Positions 10,556 through 19,657 of a DNA stretch of 64,000 bases are shown here, one piece after another. The notes beneath the pieces are model-generated. The model was not told where the DNA came from and searched no databases. It worked only from the letters and a program-made list of their open reading frames with translations. The position numbers were made by a program, and so were the translations under genes. The DNA comes from Duganella lactea (GTDB lineage Bacteria; Pseudomonadota; Gammaproteobacteria; Burkholderiales; Burkholderiaceae_D): the NCBI RefSeq assembly GCF_009857505.1, contig NZ_WWCP01000005.1, forward strand, positions 124,001-188,000, in the 5' to 3' direction. Every line of letters starts with the position of its first letter. The first letter of the stretch is position 1.

Positions 10556-11921
10556 CCTGCCCAATCTGCTGCGCGGCTCCATCGTCGCCAAGCTGGTGCT
10601 GGGCTACGGCCTGCTGGGCATCGCCTCGATCGTCGCCGTCTCCGTGGTGTTCTACAGCGGCACCATCGGCGTGCTGGATCAGAACATCGATGGCAAGATC
10701 ATGGAGCAGACCGAGCACCTGCTGGACAACGTCGGCGATGGCGGCCAGGTGGTGCTGCGGTCCGAGGTGAAGCGCATGCTCAGCGACGGCGTCGATAACG
10801 ACCGCGAAATTTTCCAGATCGTCGACGCGGACGGCCGGCCGGTGGCCGGCAATCTGTCGTCGTGGCCCAGCCTCGATGAAGCGCCGGATATGGTGACGGC
10901 GGACGTGCTGCGCTACGGCCGCACCGCGCCGGCGCGCCTGTACCTGCGGCCTTTGGTGACGGGCGGGGTGCTGATCGTCGGGCGTGACCTGAGCGAAGAG
11001 GATGCGGTGCGCGAGGTGATCTGGCGCGCGCTGCTGGCCGGCGCCTGCGTGTCGATGATGCTGACCATCGCCGGCGCCATGCTGTTCCGCCGCACCATCG
11101 AGTCGCGCCTGGGCGAGATCCGCCGCACGGCGGCGCAGATCGAGGCCGGTGATCTGAGCCGCCGCATTCCGGTCACCGGCCGCGACGAATTCGCGCTGCT
11201 GAACCACGACATCAACCGCATGCTGGACCGCATCGAGCTGCTGATGGAGGGTATCCGCAACGTCTCCAACGCCATCGCCCACGATCTGCGCACGCCGCTG
11301 AGCCGCATCCGCGGCCGGCTGGACGACGCGCTGCGCCACGAGATGACCGTGCCGACGCTGTCCGGCGCGGCGCACGACGCCATTGACGATATCGACAATC
11401 TGATACGCCTGTTTGAGCGCCTGCTGCAGATCGCCGAGGCGGAATCCGGCATGCGCGCGCGCCTGTTCGAGCGGCTGGACCTGGGCCGCGTGGTGGCCGA
11501 CATCGGCGAGATGTACGAGGCCATCGCCGAAGACAGCGAGATCCGCCTGACGGTGGACGCGCCATCCTCGCTGTACGTGGACGGCGACCGCAACCTGCTG
11601 GCCAGCGCCGTCGCCAGTCTGATCGAAAACGCCATCAAATATGCCGGCGCCGGCGCCGTGATCCATGTGCGCGCCGGCCTGTATCTCGGCGACGCCGCGA
11701 TTTCTGTGCACGACAATGGTCCCGGCATTCCGGAGGCGGAACGCGACAAGGTGACGCAGCGCTTCTACCGCGTCGACAAGAGCCGCCACCTGCCGGGCAA
11801 TGGCCTCGGTCTGTCCATCGTCAGCGCCACCGCCAAATCGCATGACGGCCGGCTGGTGTTGGAGGACAACGCGCCGGGCCTGACCGCGCGCATCGTGTTG
11901 CCGCTGGCGCCGGCCAGCTAA
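10548..11921 (+). CDS. HAMP-domain sensor histidine kinase
   Basis: A 457-residue inner-membrane kinase. Two membrane segments (about residues 13-35 and 160-185) bracket a roughly 120-residue periplasmic sensor of no recognised type; a HAMP linker follows, then the H-box AHDLRTPLSRIRG, the N-box ENAIKYAG, the G1 box DNGPGIP and the G2 box GNGLGLSIV. It starts at a GTG overlapping the regulator's stop, so the two are translationally coupled partners. The signal is unknown. It lacks the multi-helix membrane sensor of the LqsS/CqsS autoinducer kinases. Confidence 0.9.
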   Translation: MPSLPNLLRGSIVAKLVLGYGLLGIASIVAVSVVFYSGTIGVLDQNIDGKIMEQTEHLLDNVGDGGQVVLRSEVKRMLSDGVDNDREIFQIVDADGRPVAGNLSSWPSLDEAPDMVTADVLRYGRTAPARLYLRPLVTGGVLIVGRDLSEEDAVREVIWRALLAGACVSMMLTIAGAMLFRRTIESRLGEIRRTAAQIEAGDLSRRIPVTGRDEFALLNHDINRMLDRIELLMEGIRNVSNAIAHDLRTPLSRIRGRLDDALRHEMTVPTLSGAAHDAIDDIDNLIRLFERLLQIAEAESGMRARLFERLDLGRVVADIGEMYEAIAEDSEIRLTVDAPSSLYVDGDRNLLASAVASLIENAIKYAGAGAVIHVRAGLYLGDAAISVHDNGPGIPEAERDKVTQRFYRVDKSRHLPGNGLGLSIVSATAKSHDGRLVLEDNAPGLTARIVLPLAPAS

Positions 11922-11947
11922 CCAACTCGTAATGTGACCGCAAGCTT

Positions 11948-12006
11948 GTGGAGAGTCGCCCAGCTTTAAGATGGGCTGATACTTTAAGATACTTAAGGCT
12001 CTCCAC
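11948..12006 (+). promoter_or_regulatory. Inverted-repeat leader with tandem CTTTAAGAT motifs
   Basis: A perfect 8-base inverted repeat, GTGGAGAG (11948-11955) and CTCTCCAC (11999-12006), encloses two direct copies of CTTTAAGAT (11964-11972 and 11982-11990, 18 bases start to start) and a CTTAAG palindrome. The right arm ends three bases before the oxoamine synthase ATG at 12010, and the only ribosome-site candidate (AAGG, 11995-11998) abuts it. The arrangement could be an operator array for the upstream regulator or a translation-blocking RNA stem. Confidence 0.5.
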
Positions 12007-12009
12007 ATC

Positions 12010-13230
12010 ATGCACGATCTTAGCGACATTGCCAGCTGGCTCAAACACCATCCCATTCATCACGCGTCGTCGGTACACAGCACGCTGCCCGATCCGACCT
12101 TCGTCACCGGGGGCGAGACGGTGATTTCGTTCAGCACCAACAACTACCTGGCGCTGGCCAACCATCCGCGTTTGGTGGCGGCGGCCAAGCGGGGACTGGA
12201 CCGCTATGGCGTCGGCAATTGCGAATCGCGCCTGCTGGGCGGCGACCTGGAAGTCTACCGTGAACTGGAACGCCGCCTCGGCGCGTTGAAGCACAAGAGC
12301 GACGCGGTGCTGTTCGTCACCGGCTATATGACCAACATCGGCGTGCTGTCGTCGATCGTCAAGGCGGCCACGCTGGCGCGCCTGCACGGCTTCCGCGCCC
12401 GCACGCGCCACAAGTACGCCTACTATTCGGACGAGTTCAATCACATCTCGATCCGCGAGGGCATCCAGATGTCCGGCGCGCTGCGCTACAACTACCGCCA
12501 TTGCGACATGAACCACCTGGAGTCGCTGCTGCAGGCCGGCGCCGTCGAAGGCACCACGCCGATCATCGTCAGCGATGGTGTGTTCAGCATGGAGGGCACG
12601 ATCGCGCCGCTGCCGCAGCTGGTGGCGCTGGCCGAGCGCTTCGGCGCGCTGCTGTACATCGATGACGCGCACGCCACCGGCATCCTTGGCGCCAATGGCG
12701 GCGGCACCTCGGAGCACTTCAACTGCTACAGCGCCAACATCATGCAGATGGGGACCTTGAGCAAGGCGCTCGGCTCCATCGGCGGCTTTGTCGCGGTTGA
12801 GAAGGATGTGGCGGACGTGATTCGCCTGACCAGCTCCGCCTACGGCTTCACCTGCCCGCCGCCGCCGGATCAGGCGGCGGCGCTGCTGGCCGCGCTGGAT
12901 ATTCTGGAAGAGGAACCGCAGCGCCGCCAGCGCCTGTGGGACAACCAGCGCTACTTCATCGAGCAGATGCGGCCGCTGGGCTACACCATCATTTCGACGG
13001 AAACGCCGATCCTGCCGGTGCTGATCGGCGATGCCGAGACCTGCCAGCGCTACGCGATAGAGCTGCGCAAGGAAGGCGTGCATGTGGATTCGATTCAGTT
13101 CCCGGCGGCGCCGGTCGGGCAAGCGCGCCTGCGCTTCATGATGAACGCCGGCCATACCAAGGCGCAGATCGATCACGCGGTGAGCGTGATGGCGCGCTTG
13201 GCGGGACGCGCCGAGCGCCTGGTGGCTTGA
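12010..13230 (+). CDS. Alpha-oxoamine synthase-family PLP enzyme (BioF/KBL/CqsA-like)
   Basis: A 406-residue fold-type I PLP enzyme of the alpha-oxoamine synthase group, which condense an acyl-CoA with an amino acid and release CO2. Seen: the STNNYLALANHP N-terminal signature, GNCESRLLGG, the DGVFSMEGTIAPL segment, the cofactor-binding DDAHATG, and the PLP-lysine motif GTLSKALGS. A basic stretch around residues 118-135 (ARLHGFRARTRHKYAYY) departs from the usual BioF and Kbl sequence. No biotin genes or threonine dehydrogenase are nearby, so a CqsA/JqsA-like signal synthase or a sphingolipid-type enzyme are both possible; the family is firm, the substrate is not. It follows a two-component system on the same strand. 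Confidence 0.85.
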   Translation: MHDLSDIASWLKHHPIHHASSVHSTLPDPTFVTGGETVISFSTNNYLALANHPRLVAAAKRGLDRYGVGNCESRLLGGDLEVYRELERRLGALKHKSDAVLFVTGYMTNIGVLSSIVKAATLARLHGFRARTRHKYAYYSDEFNHISIREGIQMSGALRYNYRHCDMNHLESLLQAGAVEGTTPIIVSDGVFSMEGTIAPLPQLVALAERFGALLYIDDAHATGILGANGGGTSEHFNCYSANIMQMGTLSKALGSIGGFVAVEKDVADVIRLTSSAYGFTCPPPPDQAAALLAALDILEEEPQRRQRLWDNQRYFIEQMRPLGYTIISTETPILPVLIGDAETCQRYAIELRKEGVHVDSIQFPAAPVGQARLRFMMNAGHTKAQIDHAVSVMARLAGRAERLVA

Positions 13231-13255
13231 AGGGATTTAACTAACGCTCTGCCCG

Positions 13256-13312
13256 GCGCTCCTTGACAACAAGGGGCGCGGGCATCTGTTTCAGGAAGGC
13301 GCCCAGCCTTCC
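13256..13312. other. Two hairpins between convergent genes
   Basis: Two short perfect stems: GCGC/CCTTG paired with CAAGG/GCGC (13256-13279) and GGAAGGC paired with GCCTTCC (13294-13300 with 13306-13312). They sit between the convergent oxoamine synthase and hydrolase genes and probably help end both transcripts, although neither has a T-run. Confidence 0.4.
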
Positions 13313-13315
13313 GCC

Positions 13316-14275
13316 TTACGACTTGGCGAAGGCCAGGAAGTCGTTGTGGAACTTGTCTTTATGCGTTTCCGTCAGGCCGTGCGGCGCGCCTGGATACACG
13401 ATCAGCTTCGAACCCTTGACGATCTTGGCCGAGGCGATGCCGGAGGCCTTAATCGGCACGACCTGGTCGTCGTCGCCGTGGATGATCAAGGTCGGCTTGT
13501 CGAACTTTTTCAGGTCGTCGCGGAAGTCGGTTTCCGAGAAGGCCTTGATCGAGTCGTAGGTGTTCTTGAAGCCGCCCTGCATGCCTTGCGCATACCACGC
13601 CTGAATGATGCCCTGCGATGGCTTGGCGCCCGGACGGTTGTAGTTGTAGAACGGGCCCGAGGCGAGATCCAGATACAGCTGCGCGCGATCTTTGACCGAT
13701 GCGGCGCGAATGCCGTCGAACACCTCGATCGGCAGACCGTCAGGGTTGGTGTCGGTCTTCAGCATCAGCGGCGGCACCGAAGAAATCAGGCCCAGTTTGG
13801 CGATGCGTTTGGTGCCGTGACGGCCGACGTAGCGCGCCACCTCGCCACCACCGGTCGAGAAGCCGGCCAGAATGATGTTCTTCAGGTCCAGCGCTTCGAT
13901 CAGCTGCGACAGATCGTCGGCGTAGTGGTCCATGTCGTTGCCGTCCCAAGGCTGGCTCGAACGGCCATGGCCGCGGCGGTCGTGGGTGATGACGCGGAAG
14001 CCATTATTCGCCAGGAAGAAGGCCGCCGATTCCCAGCTATCCGCGTTCAGCGGCCAGCCGTGGCTTAGGATCACCGGCTGGCCGTTGCGCGGACCCCAAT
14101 CCTTGTAATAGATCTCAACGCCGTCGCGGGTGGTGATGGTGCTGATGGTCTTGCTCACTTTGCCCGCTGGCGCGGCCGCGGCTTCGGTGCTGACGGCTGC
14201 CAGCGCGGTAGCGGCGGCGGCGACCGCGCTGCCGACCATGGCGTTGCGGCGGGATGGATTGATTTGTTCGGACAT
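13316..14275 (-). CDS. Tat-exported alpha/beta hydrolase (cofactor-free haloperoxidase-like)
   Basis: A 319-residue protein. The N-terminus has a twin-arginine SRRNAMVGS motif followed by an alanine-rich hydrophobic stretch and an AAAAP cleavage region, so it should be exported folded. The mature part is an alpha/beta hydrolase of the non-heme chloroperoxidase/esterase type: oxyanion HGWPLN, nucleophile Ser in GFSTGGGE, acid Asp in HGDDDQVVP and His in GAPHGL. Such enzymes hydrolyse esters and show perhydrolase side activity; the substrate here is unknown. The ATG is preceded by AAGGAG. It stands alone, divergent from the efflux operon. Confidence 0.9.
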   Translation of the reverse strand: MSEQINPSRRNAMVGSAVAAAATALAAVSTEAAAAPAGKVSKTISTITTRDGVEIYYKDWGPRNGQPVILSHGWPLNADSWESAAFFLANNGFRVITHDRRGHGRSSQPWDGNDMDHYADDLSQLIEALDLKNIILAGFSTGGGEVARYVGRHGTKRIAKLGLISSVPPLMLKTDTNPDGLPIEVFDGIRAASVKDRAQLYLDLASGPFYNYNRPGAKPSQGIIQAWYAQGMQGGFKNTYDSIKAFSETDFRDDLKKFDKPTLIIHGDDDQVVPIKASGIASAKIVKGSKLIVYPGAPHGLTETHKDKFHNDFLAFAKS

Positions 14276-14523
14276 GATGTTCTCCTTGAAGGTGGTGTTG
14301 AGCAGCGCGATACGCGGGCTGGAATGAAGGCTATCTTAGGGGCGAAAACGCGCCGTGGGAACGCACAAAGGTGCAAAGCCACGTTGCAACTTTGCATATA
14401 CCACCGGCTGGGTAGCGCTCTCCACCCCGAAAGGGAGAGCATTGCCTAAAAGATAAATTTGTTTGATACTTGATAGGTTGGTCCGCATGTTGCCGGACCT
14501 CACTACGGAACCTATTGAAAACA

Positions 14524-15768
14524 ATGGCTTTTCTGACCAAGAAGAAGATTGCGCTGGCCATCGGCCTGCTGGTGATCGGTGGCGCGACTGCCGCCTACTA
14601 TTCCAAAAGCAAGACCCCTGTGGTGGAGACGCCACGCTTTCGCACCGCCGCCGTTGATACCGGCAATATCACGCAGACGGTGACGGCGACCGGCACCATC
14701 AATCCGGTGGCGTTGATCAATATCGGCTCGCAGGTCTCGGGCACGGTGAGCGAACTGAAAGCGGACTTCAACGACCGCGTGACCAAGGGCCAAGTGCTGC
14801 TGAAGCTCGACCCGACCATCTTCAACGCGCAGATCCGCCAGGCCGACGCGCAACTGTCTTCTGCCAAGGCCTCGCTGCGATTGGCGCAGGCGACTTACCA
14901 GCGCAACCAGTCGCTGCTGGCGCAAAACTACCTGTCGCCGCTGGCGCTGGACCAGGCCAAGCGCGAGGTCGATGTGGCGCAGGCGAATATCCAGCTGTCG
15001 CAGGCGCAACTGGCGCGCGCGCAGGCCGATTTCGATAACTCGGTGATCCGATCGCCGATCGATGGCGTCATCATCAAGCGCACCGTGGACCTGGGGCAGA
15101 CGGTGGCGGCGTCGTTCACCACGCCGCAGCTGTTCCAGATCGCGCGCGACCTGACCAAGATGCAGATCGACACCAGTGTCTCGGAGGCGGACGTCGGTTC
15201 GCTGAAGGAAGGGCAGGAGGCGCGCTTTGTGGTGGATGCCTATCCGGACAAGGAATTCAACGCGCGCATGCGCCAGTTCCGCCTGGCCGCCAACGTGGTG
15301 CAGAACGTGGTCACCTACAACGTGGTGCTGGACGTGGACAACAAGGATGAACTGCTCAAGCCCGGCATGACGGCGCAGGTGCGTCTGCTGGTCGGCAACC
15401 GCCAGAACGTGCTGCGCGTGCCGACCGCCGCGCTGCGCTTCCGCCTCAGCGACGAGGAAATCGAGAAGCAGAAGAAGCAGGCCGCCGCCGGCAAGGCGGG
15501 ATCGGCCAGCGCCAGCGCCAGCGCCAGCGCCAGCGCGGCCACCGCCGCCGACGCGCCGCAGGACGACGATGCGTCCTTCCGCAGCAAGGCCGACCTGGCG
15601 CGCAGCTTCCGCATCTACAAGCTCGATGCCAAGAACCAGCCGCAAGCCACCGACGTCAAAATCGGCCTGTCCAACTTCCGCTACACCGAGGTGGTGGGCG
15701 GAGATTTGAAGCAGGGCGACAAGGTCATCACGCGCGCCATCGTCAACGGCCAAGAAGGTGGCATGTGA
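14524..15768 (+). CDS. MacA-like periplasmic adaptor of an ABC efflux pump
   Basis: A 414-residue membrane fusion protein: N-terminal membrane anchor (about residues 9-26), barrel-sandwich lipoyl halves (VALINIGSQVSGTVSEL and IRSPIDGVIIKRTVDLGQTV), a long alpha-hairpin between them, and a beta-barrel domain. It would link a MacB-type ABC transporter to an outer membrane channel. The C-terminal part has a Ser-Ala repeat of low complexity (about residues 327-338) encoded by five tandem GCCAGC units, likely a surface loop. The ATG at 14524 begins the conserved basic-plus-hydrophobic N-terminus. The next gene overlaps its stop. Confidence 0.9.
   Translation: MAFLTKKKIALAIGLLVIGGATAAYYSKSKTPVVETPRFRTAAVDTGNITQTVTATGTINPVALINIGSQVSGTVSELKADFNDRVTKGQVLLKLDPTIFNAQIRQADAQLSSAKASLRLAQATYQRNQSLLAQNYLSPLALDQAKREVDVAQANIQLSQAQLARAQADFDNSVIRSPIDGVIIKRTVDLGQTVAASFTTPQLFQIARDLTKMQIDTSVSEADVGSLKEGQEARFVVDAYPDKEFNARMRQFRLAANVVQNVVTYNVVLDVDNKDELLKPGMTAQVRLLVGNRQNVLRVPTAALRFRLSDEEIEKQKKQAAAGKAGSASASASASASAATAADAPQDDDASFRSKADLARSFRIYKLDAKNQPQATDVKIGLSNFRYTEVVGGDLKQGDKVITRAIVNGQEGGM
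15505..15534 (+). repeat. Five tandem GCCAGC hexamers inside the adaptor gene
   Basis: Five perfect copies of a six-base unit encode alternating Ser-Ala residues. Unit length is a multiple of three, so slippage would change loop length without breaking the frame. Confidence 0.9.
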
Positions 15769-16499
15769 CCGAGCGCGCCAATGAGCTGCTGATCGACATC
15801 CGCCAGGTCACCAAGAGCTACTTCTCCGGCAGCGTGGAAACGCAGGTCCTGCATGGCATCGACCTGGCCGTGCCGCGCGGCGATTTTCTCGCGGTGATGG
15901 GGCAGTCCGGCTCCGGCAAGTCGACGCTGATGAACATCTTCGGTTGCCTCGATCAGGCCACCGGCGGCAGCTATTTCCTTAACGGCGTCGACACGCTGAC
16001 GCTGTCGCGCAGCGAGCTGGCGACCATCCGCAACCGCACCATCGGCTTCGTGTTCCAGAGCTTTAACCTGATCAAGCGCATGAGCGTGGCGGAGAACGTG
16101 GCACTGCCGCTGATCTACGCCGGCGTGTCGCGCGCCAAGGCGCACGCCAAGGCACTCATCGAGCTGGAACGCGTGGGTCTGGCGGCGCTGGCCAAGCGCA
16201 CGCCGAACCAGCTGTCCGGCGGCCAGCAGCAGCGCGTGGCGATCGCCCGCGCGCTGGTGGGCGACCCGCCGTTGATTCTGGCCGACGAACCGACCGGCAA
16301 CCTCGATACACAGACCAGCGTGGAGATCATGCGCTCGTTCCAGCAACTGAACGAGGAACGCGGCATCACCATCCTGCTGGTGACGCACGAGCCGGACATC
16401 GCCGCCTACAGCAAGCGTCTGATGCGCCTGAAGGACGGCCGCGTGCTGTACGACGGCCCCTCGGCGGAAGGCTTGCAGCAACTGGCCATGAGCCACTGA
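15765..16499 (+). CDS. MacB-like ABC transporter ATP-binding protein
   Basis: A 244-residue ABC ATPase of the LolD/MacB type: Walker A GQSGSGKST, Q-loop FVFQSFNLI, signature LSGGQQQR, Walker B LILADEPTG and H-loop VTHEP. The GTG start overlaps the adaptor's stop codon (GTGA), showing translational coupling; no in-frame ATG precedes the conserved region. In classical MacB the ATPase and permease are one chain; here they are separate genes. It powers the permease encoded next for outward transport of a peptide, lipoprotein, siderophore or macrolide-like substrate (unknown). Confidence 0.93.
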   Translation: MTERANELLIDIRQVTKSYFSGSVETQVLHGIDLAVPRGDFLAVMGQSGSGKSTLMNIFGCLDQATGGSYFLNGVDTLTLSRSELATIRNRTIGFVFQSFNLIKRMSVAENVALPLIYAGVSRAKAHAKALIELERVGLAALAKRTPNQLSGGQQQRVAIARALVGDPPLILADEPTGNLDTQTSVEIMRSFQQLNEERGITILLVTHEPDIAAYSKRLMRLKDGRVLYDGPSAEGLQQLAMSH

Positions 16500-16524
16500 T
16501 ACGGTATAAAACGGTATAAACAAT

Positions 16525-17748
16525 ATGAATTTATTACAGATCGTAATCGAGGCCTTCCGCTCGATGCTGGCCAACCGCCTGCGCACGCTGTTGACCATGC
16601 TGGGCATCATCATCGGCATCACCTCGGTGGTGCTGTTGCTGGCGGTGGGCGACAGCATGAAGCGCTTCATCGGCAAGGAGCTGGAGCAGCTGGGCACCAA
16701 TATGCTGTTCATTTCGCCCGGCGGCGACCGCGCGCAGCAGCAGCGCATGCGCAGCGGCGCGCAGCCGGCGATGACCGTGCGCGACGCCGAGGCGCTGAAT
16801 CAGCTGCCGTCGCTGTCCGGCGCGGCGCCGGTGCTGCAGGGCGGCTTCAATCTGGCGGTGGGCAATGAGAACGCGTCGAAGACGGTACACGGGGTGACGC
16901 CATCCATGTTCAAGATCCGCGGCTGGAAGATCGACCAGGGCAGCGCCTTCAGCGAGGCCGACGTGCGCGCCGCCGCGCGCATGGTGGTTATAGGCCGCAA
17001 GATCGCCGACCAGTTCTTCTACAAGCAGGACCCGCTGGGCAAATACATCCGCATCGAGAACGTGTCGTTCCAGGTGGTGGGGGTGCTGTACGGCGAGGGC
17101 AAGCAGGTGGACGGCGGCGACTTGAGCGAATACGTCATCGTGCCGATCACCGCCGCTTCCGCCAATCTGGTGCGGATGCAGTTCCCCGGCAATGTGCACT
17201 ACGTGGTGGCGCAGGGTAAATCCGGCGGCAACCTGCAGGATGCGATCCTCGACATCAGCGAAACGCTGCGCGACCGCCACCACATCAAGATCGACCAGCC
17301 GGACGACTTCCGCATCGATAACCTGGCGTCCTTCGCCGAGACGGCGCAGAAGATCAGCGCCGGCATCGCCGCGTTGCTGGCGCTGATCGGCGCGATCTCG
17401 CTGGTGGTCGGTGGCATCGGCATCATGAACATCATGCTGGTGTCGGTGACCGAGCGCACGCGTGAAATCGGCATCCGCATGGCGATCGGCGCCAAGCCGC
17501 GCGACGTGTTGCTGCAGTTCCTGACCGAGGCGGTGGTGATCTGCCTGGTGGGCGGCATCTTCGGCATCTTGTTGGCCAGCCTGGCGGCGGCCGGCATCAC
17601 CGCCAGCGGCAAATTCGATGTGGCCATCACCTTGCAGGCGGTGGTGGTGGCGTGCGGCTTTTCCAGCCTGGTGGGGGTGTTCTTCGGCTTCTATCCGGCG
17701 CGGCGCGCCTCCAAGCTGTTGCCGGTGGACTGCCTGCGCTACGAATAA
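16525..17748 (+). CDS. MacB-like ABC transporter permease
   Basis: A 407-residue permease of the MacB/FtsX family: one N-terminal membrane helix, a large periplasmic MacB_PCD domain (about residues 40-260) and three C-terminal helices, with the conserved GGIGIMNIMLVSVTERTREIGIRMAIGA segment of the family and the closing PARRASKLLPVDCLRYE. It completes a three-gene adaptor-ATPase-permease efflux system with no outer membrane factor in the window. The short upstream gap contains two imperfect copies of ACGGTATAAA-like sequence (16500-16520) but no clear promoter. Confidence 0.92.
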   Translation: MNLLQIVIEAFRSMLANRLRTLLTMLGIIIGITSVVLLLAVGDSMKRFIGKELEQLGTNMLFISPGGDRAQQQRMRSGAQPAMTVRDAEALNQLPSLSGAAPVLQGGFNLAVGNENASKTVHGVTPSMFKIRGWKIDQGSAFSEADVRAAARMVVIGRKIADQFFYKQDPLGKYIRIENVSFQVVGVLYGEGKQVDGGDLSEYVIVPITAASANLVRMQFPGNVHYVVAQGKSGGNLQDAILDISETLRDRHHIKIDQPDDFRIDNLASFAETAQKISAGIAALLALIGAISLVVGGIGIMNIMLVSVTERTREIGIRMAIGAKPRDVLLQFLTEAVVICLVGGIFGILLASLAAAGITASGKFDVAITLQAVVVACGFSSLVGVFFGFYPARRASKLLPVDCLRYE

Positions 17749-17760
17749 TCAGCAAGTTGA

Positions 17761-18222
17761 TCAGTAGTCGAACTTCTTGCTGCGGCCACTGGCCTTGAAG
17801 TAAATGGTGTGCTCTTCGCGGTCCTGGCGCACCTCTTCGCGGCGTGCGCTGTTGGCGCGGCGCCGCTCTTCAACACGGGCGTTATGCTGGTCGATGCGGC
17901 GCTGCGTATTCAGGCCCCGCTTGCTGTTGTCGAGCAGGCCGATTTTCTGCCGCATGGCGAAGGCCCACAGCAGGAACGCCACAAGCAGCGACAGCAGATA
18001 GGCGGACTGCCAGATGCCGTAGTTCTGGCTGATGAAGGGGAAGATCGGCGCGGCCTGTTCCAGCCAGCCCTGGCCCAGCACGCCGAGCGTGGCCGCCAGT
18101 GCGCCCAGGCAGAAGGTCTTGAAGATCATCCAGCGGCAGGCGCGGATGCGCGCCGTCCAGAAGCTGTGCGGATCGTCTTGCAGTTGGTCGAGATAGAGAG
18201 TGTGGTTGTGTAGCGTAGTCAT
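17761..18222 (-). CDS. Small two-helix membrane protein of unknown function
   Basis: A 153-residue protein with two predicted membrane helices (about residues 33-50 and 72-90) followed by a strongly basic and acidic C-terminal tail rich in Arg, Glu and Gln (about 100-140), probably a cytoplasmic helix. No domain is recognised. It lies convergent to the permease gene. The N-terminus (MTTLHNHTLYLDQL) follows an ATG at 18222. GC and codon use match the surroundings, so it is probably a genuine small gene. Confidence 0.65.
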   Translation of the reverse strand: MTTLHNHTLYLDQLQDDPHSFWTARIRACRWMIFKTFCLGALAATLGVLGQGWLEQAAPIFPFISQNYGIWQSAYLLSLLVAFLLWAFAMRQKIGLLDNSKRGLNTQRRIDQHNARVEERRRANSARREEVRQDREEHTIYFKASGRSKKFDY

Positions 18223-18314
18223 AGCGGCAATTTTTGAGGGCGCTGGCGGGATTATCTCATATTTTCCGCGAAGAAATGTTGCAGGTATTGATCTAGGTCG
18301 AGCGTTTGCGTAGC

Positions 18315-19619
18315 ATGCAACACATGATCACACGTCTACTCTCGGCGGCCTTGCTGGCCGCGACTTTGCAGGCGGCCGCTGCAGCTTCGCCGCCGCCGGT
18401 GGTATCGGTGGTTGGCGAAGGCTGGGCCAATAATTCCGTCAACGCGGTGGTGTTCCGCAAAAATTCGCTGGTGACGCAGGGCGATACCCAGTACGTCGCC
18501 TACTACGACGCCGAGCGCTATCTGGTGCTGGGCAAGCGCATGCTGGGTTCTTCGCGGTGGACGGTGCGGCGCACGGCATGGCAGGGCAATGCGGCCGACG
18601 CGCACAACACCATCAGCATCATGGTCGATGGCGCCGGCTATCTGCATGTGGCGTGGGACCATCACAACAATCCTTTGCGCTATGCGCGTGGCGTGGCGCC
18701 CGGATCGCTGGAACTGGGGCCGAAGCTGGCGATGGTCGGCACCGAGGAGGACGAGCTGTCCTACCCCGAGTTTCACCGGCTGCCGGACGGGAACCTGCTG
18801 TTCTTTTATCGCCTTGGTGGCTCGGGTCGCGGCGACTTGATCATCAACCGCTACGACACCGCCACCCGCAAGTGGACCCGCCTGCACACCAACCTGATCA
18901 CCGGCGAGGGCCGCCGCAACGCCTACTGGCAGGCGTTTCTGGATCATCGCGGCACGCTGCACCTGTCGTGGGTGTGGCGCGAGTCGCCGGATGTGGCCAG
19001 CAACCATGACATGGCTTACGCGCGCTCGCGCGACGGCGGCGTGACCTGGGAGCGATCGGACGGCACGCCGTACACGCTGCCGATCAGCGCCGCCAGCGCC
19101 GAATATGCGCTGCGCATTCCTCGGAGCAGCGAGTTGATTAACCAGACCTCGATGGCGGCCGACCGCCAGGGCCACCCGTACATCGCCAGCTACTGGCGCG
19201 ACGCCGGCGCCAGCGTGCCGCAGTATCACGTCATCTTCAACGACGGCAAGGCGTGGCGGGTGCGCGCGCTGGACTTCCGCAAGACGCCGTTCTCGCTCAG
19301 CGGCCAGGGCACCAAGCGCATTCCCATCGCGCGGCCGCAGATCATGGTCAACGACGCCGGCGCGCTGCTGGTGTTCCGCGACGAGGAACGCGGCAGCAAG
19401 GTGTCGGTGGCCAGCACGGACGATGTCGCGCGCGGCGTGTGGCGGGTGAGGGACCTGACCGACACCACGGTGGGCGCGTGGGAGCCGAGCTTCGACACCG
19501 AACGGTGGCGCCTTGACGGCACATTGAGCCTGTTTGTGCAGAACGTGCAGCAGGTGGACGGTGAAGGGCAGGCGCGGGTTGCGCCGCAGCCGGTACAAGT
19601 GCTGGACTGGAAACCGTAG
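18315..19619 (+). CDS. Secreted BNR-repeat (BNR-4) beta-propeller protein
   Basis: A 434-residue exported protein: signal peptide (MITRLLSAALLAATLQAAAAA) and a propeller body with recurrent Asp-box-like elements (DGAGYLHVAWDHH, DHRGTLHLSWVW, DRQGHPYIASYW, NDAGALLVF). This pattern is that of the BNR-4 family, which contains proteins from polysaccharide utilisation loci and is structurally akin to some propeller-type polysaccharide lyases. Conserved HHNN, YPEF and NQTS stretches could form the active face. An enzymatic role on an acidic polysaccharide is inference. Start: ATG at 18315 or 18324; an upstream TTG at 18306 is less likely. Confidence 0.78.
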   Translation: MQHMITRLLSAALLAATLQAAAAASPPPVVSVVGEGWANNSVNAVVFRKNSLVTQGDTQYVAYYDAERYLVLGKRMLGSSRWTVRRTAWQGNAADAHNTISIMVDGAGYLHVAWDHHNNPLRYARGVAPGSLELGPKLAMVGTEEDELSYPEFHRLPDGNLLFFYRLGGSGRGDLIINRYDTATRKWTRLHTNLITGEGRRNAYWQAFLDHRGTLHLSWVWRESPDVASNHDMAYARSRDGGVTWERSDGTPYTLPISAASAEYALRIPRSSELINQTSMAADRQGHPYIASYWRDAGASVPQYHVIFNDGKAWRVRALDFRKTPFSLSGQGTKRIPIARPQIMVNDAGALLVFRDEERGSKVSVASTDDVARGVWRVRDLTDTTVGAWEPSFDTERWRLDGTLSLFVQNVQQVDGEGQARVAPQPVQVLDWKP

Positions 19620-19657
19620 AACTTCTACCATAGGCTCTTTCAACCTTGTGAGATGCC

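Noticed and set aside
12010..13230. Calling the oxoamine synthase bioF or kbl
   Set aside because: No biotin or threonine degradation genes are near, and the insertion-like basic stretch differs; only the superfamily is claimed.
15505..15534. Tandem hexamer repeat as a CRISPR or phase-variable tract
   Set aside because: Units are six bases and in frame inside a gene, coding Ser-Ala; no spacers and no frame switching possible.
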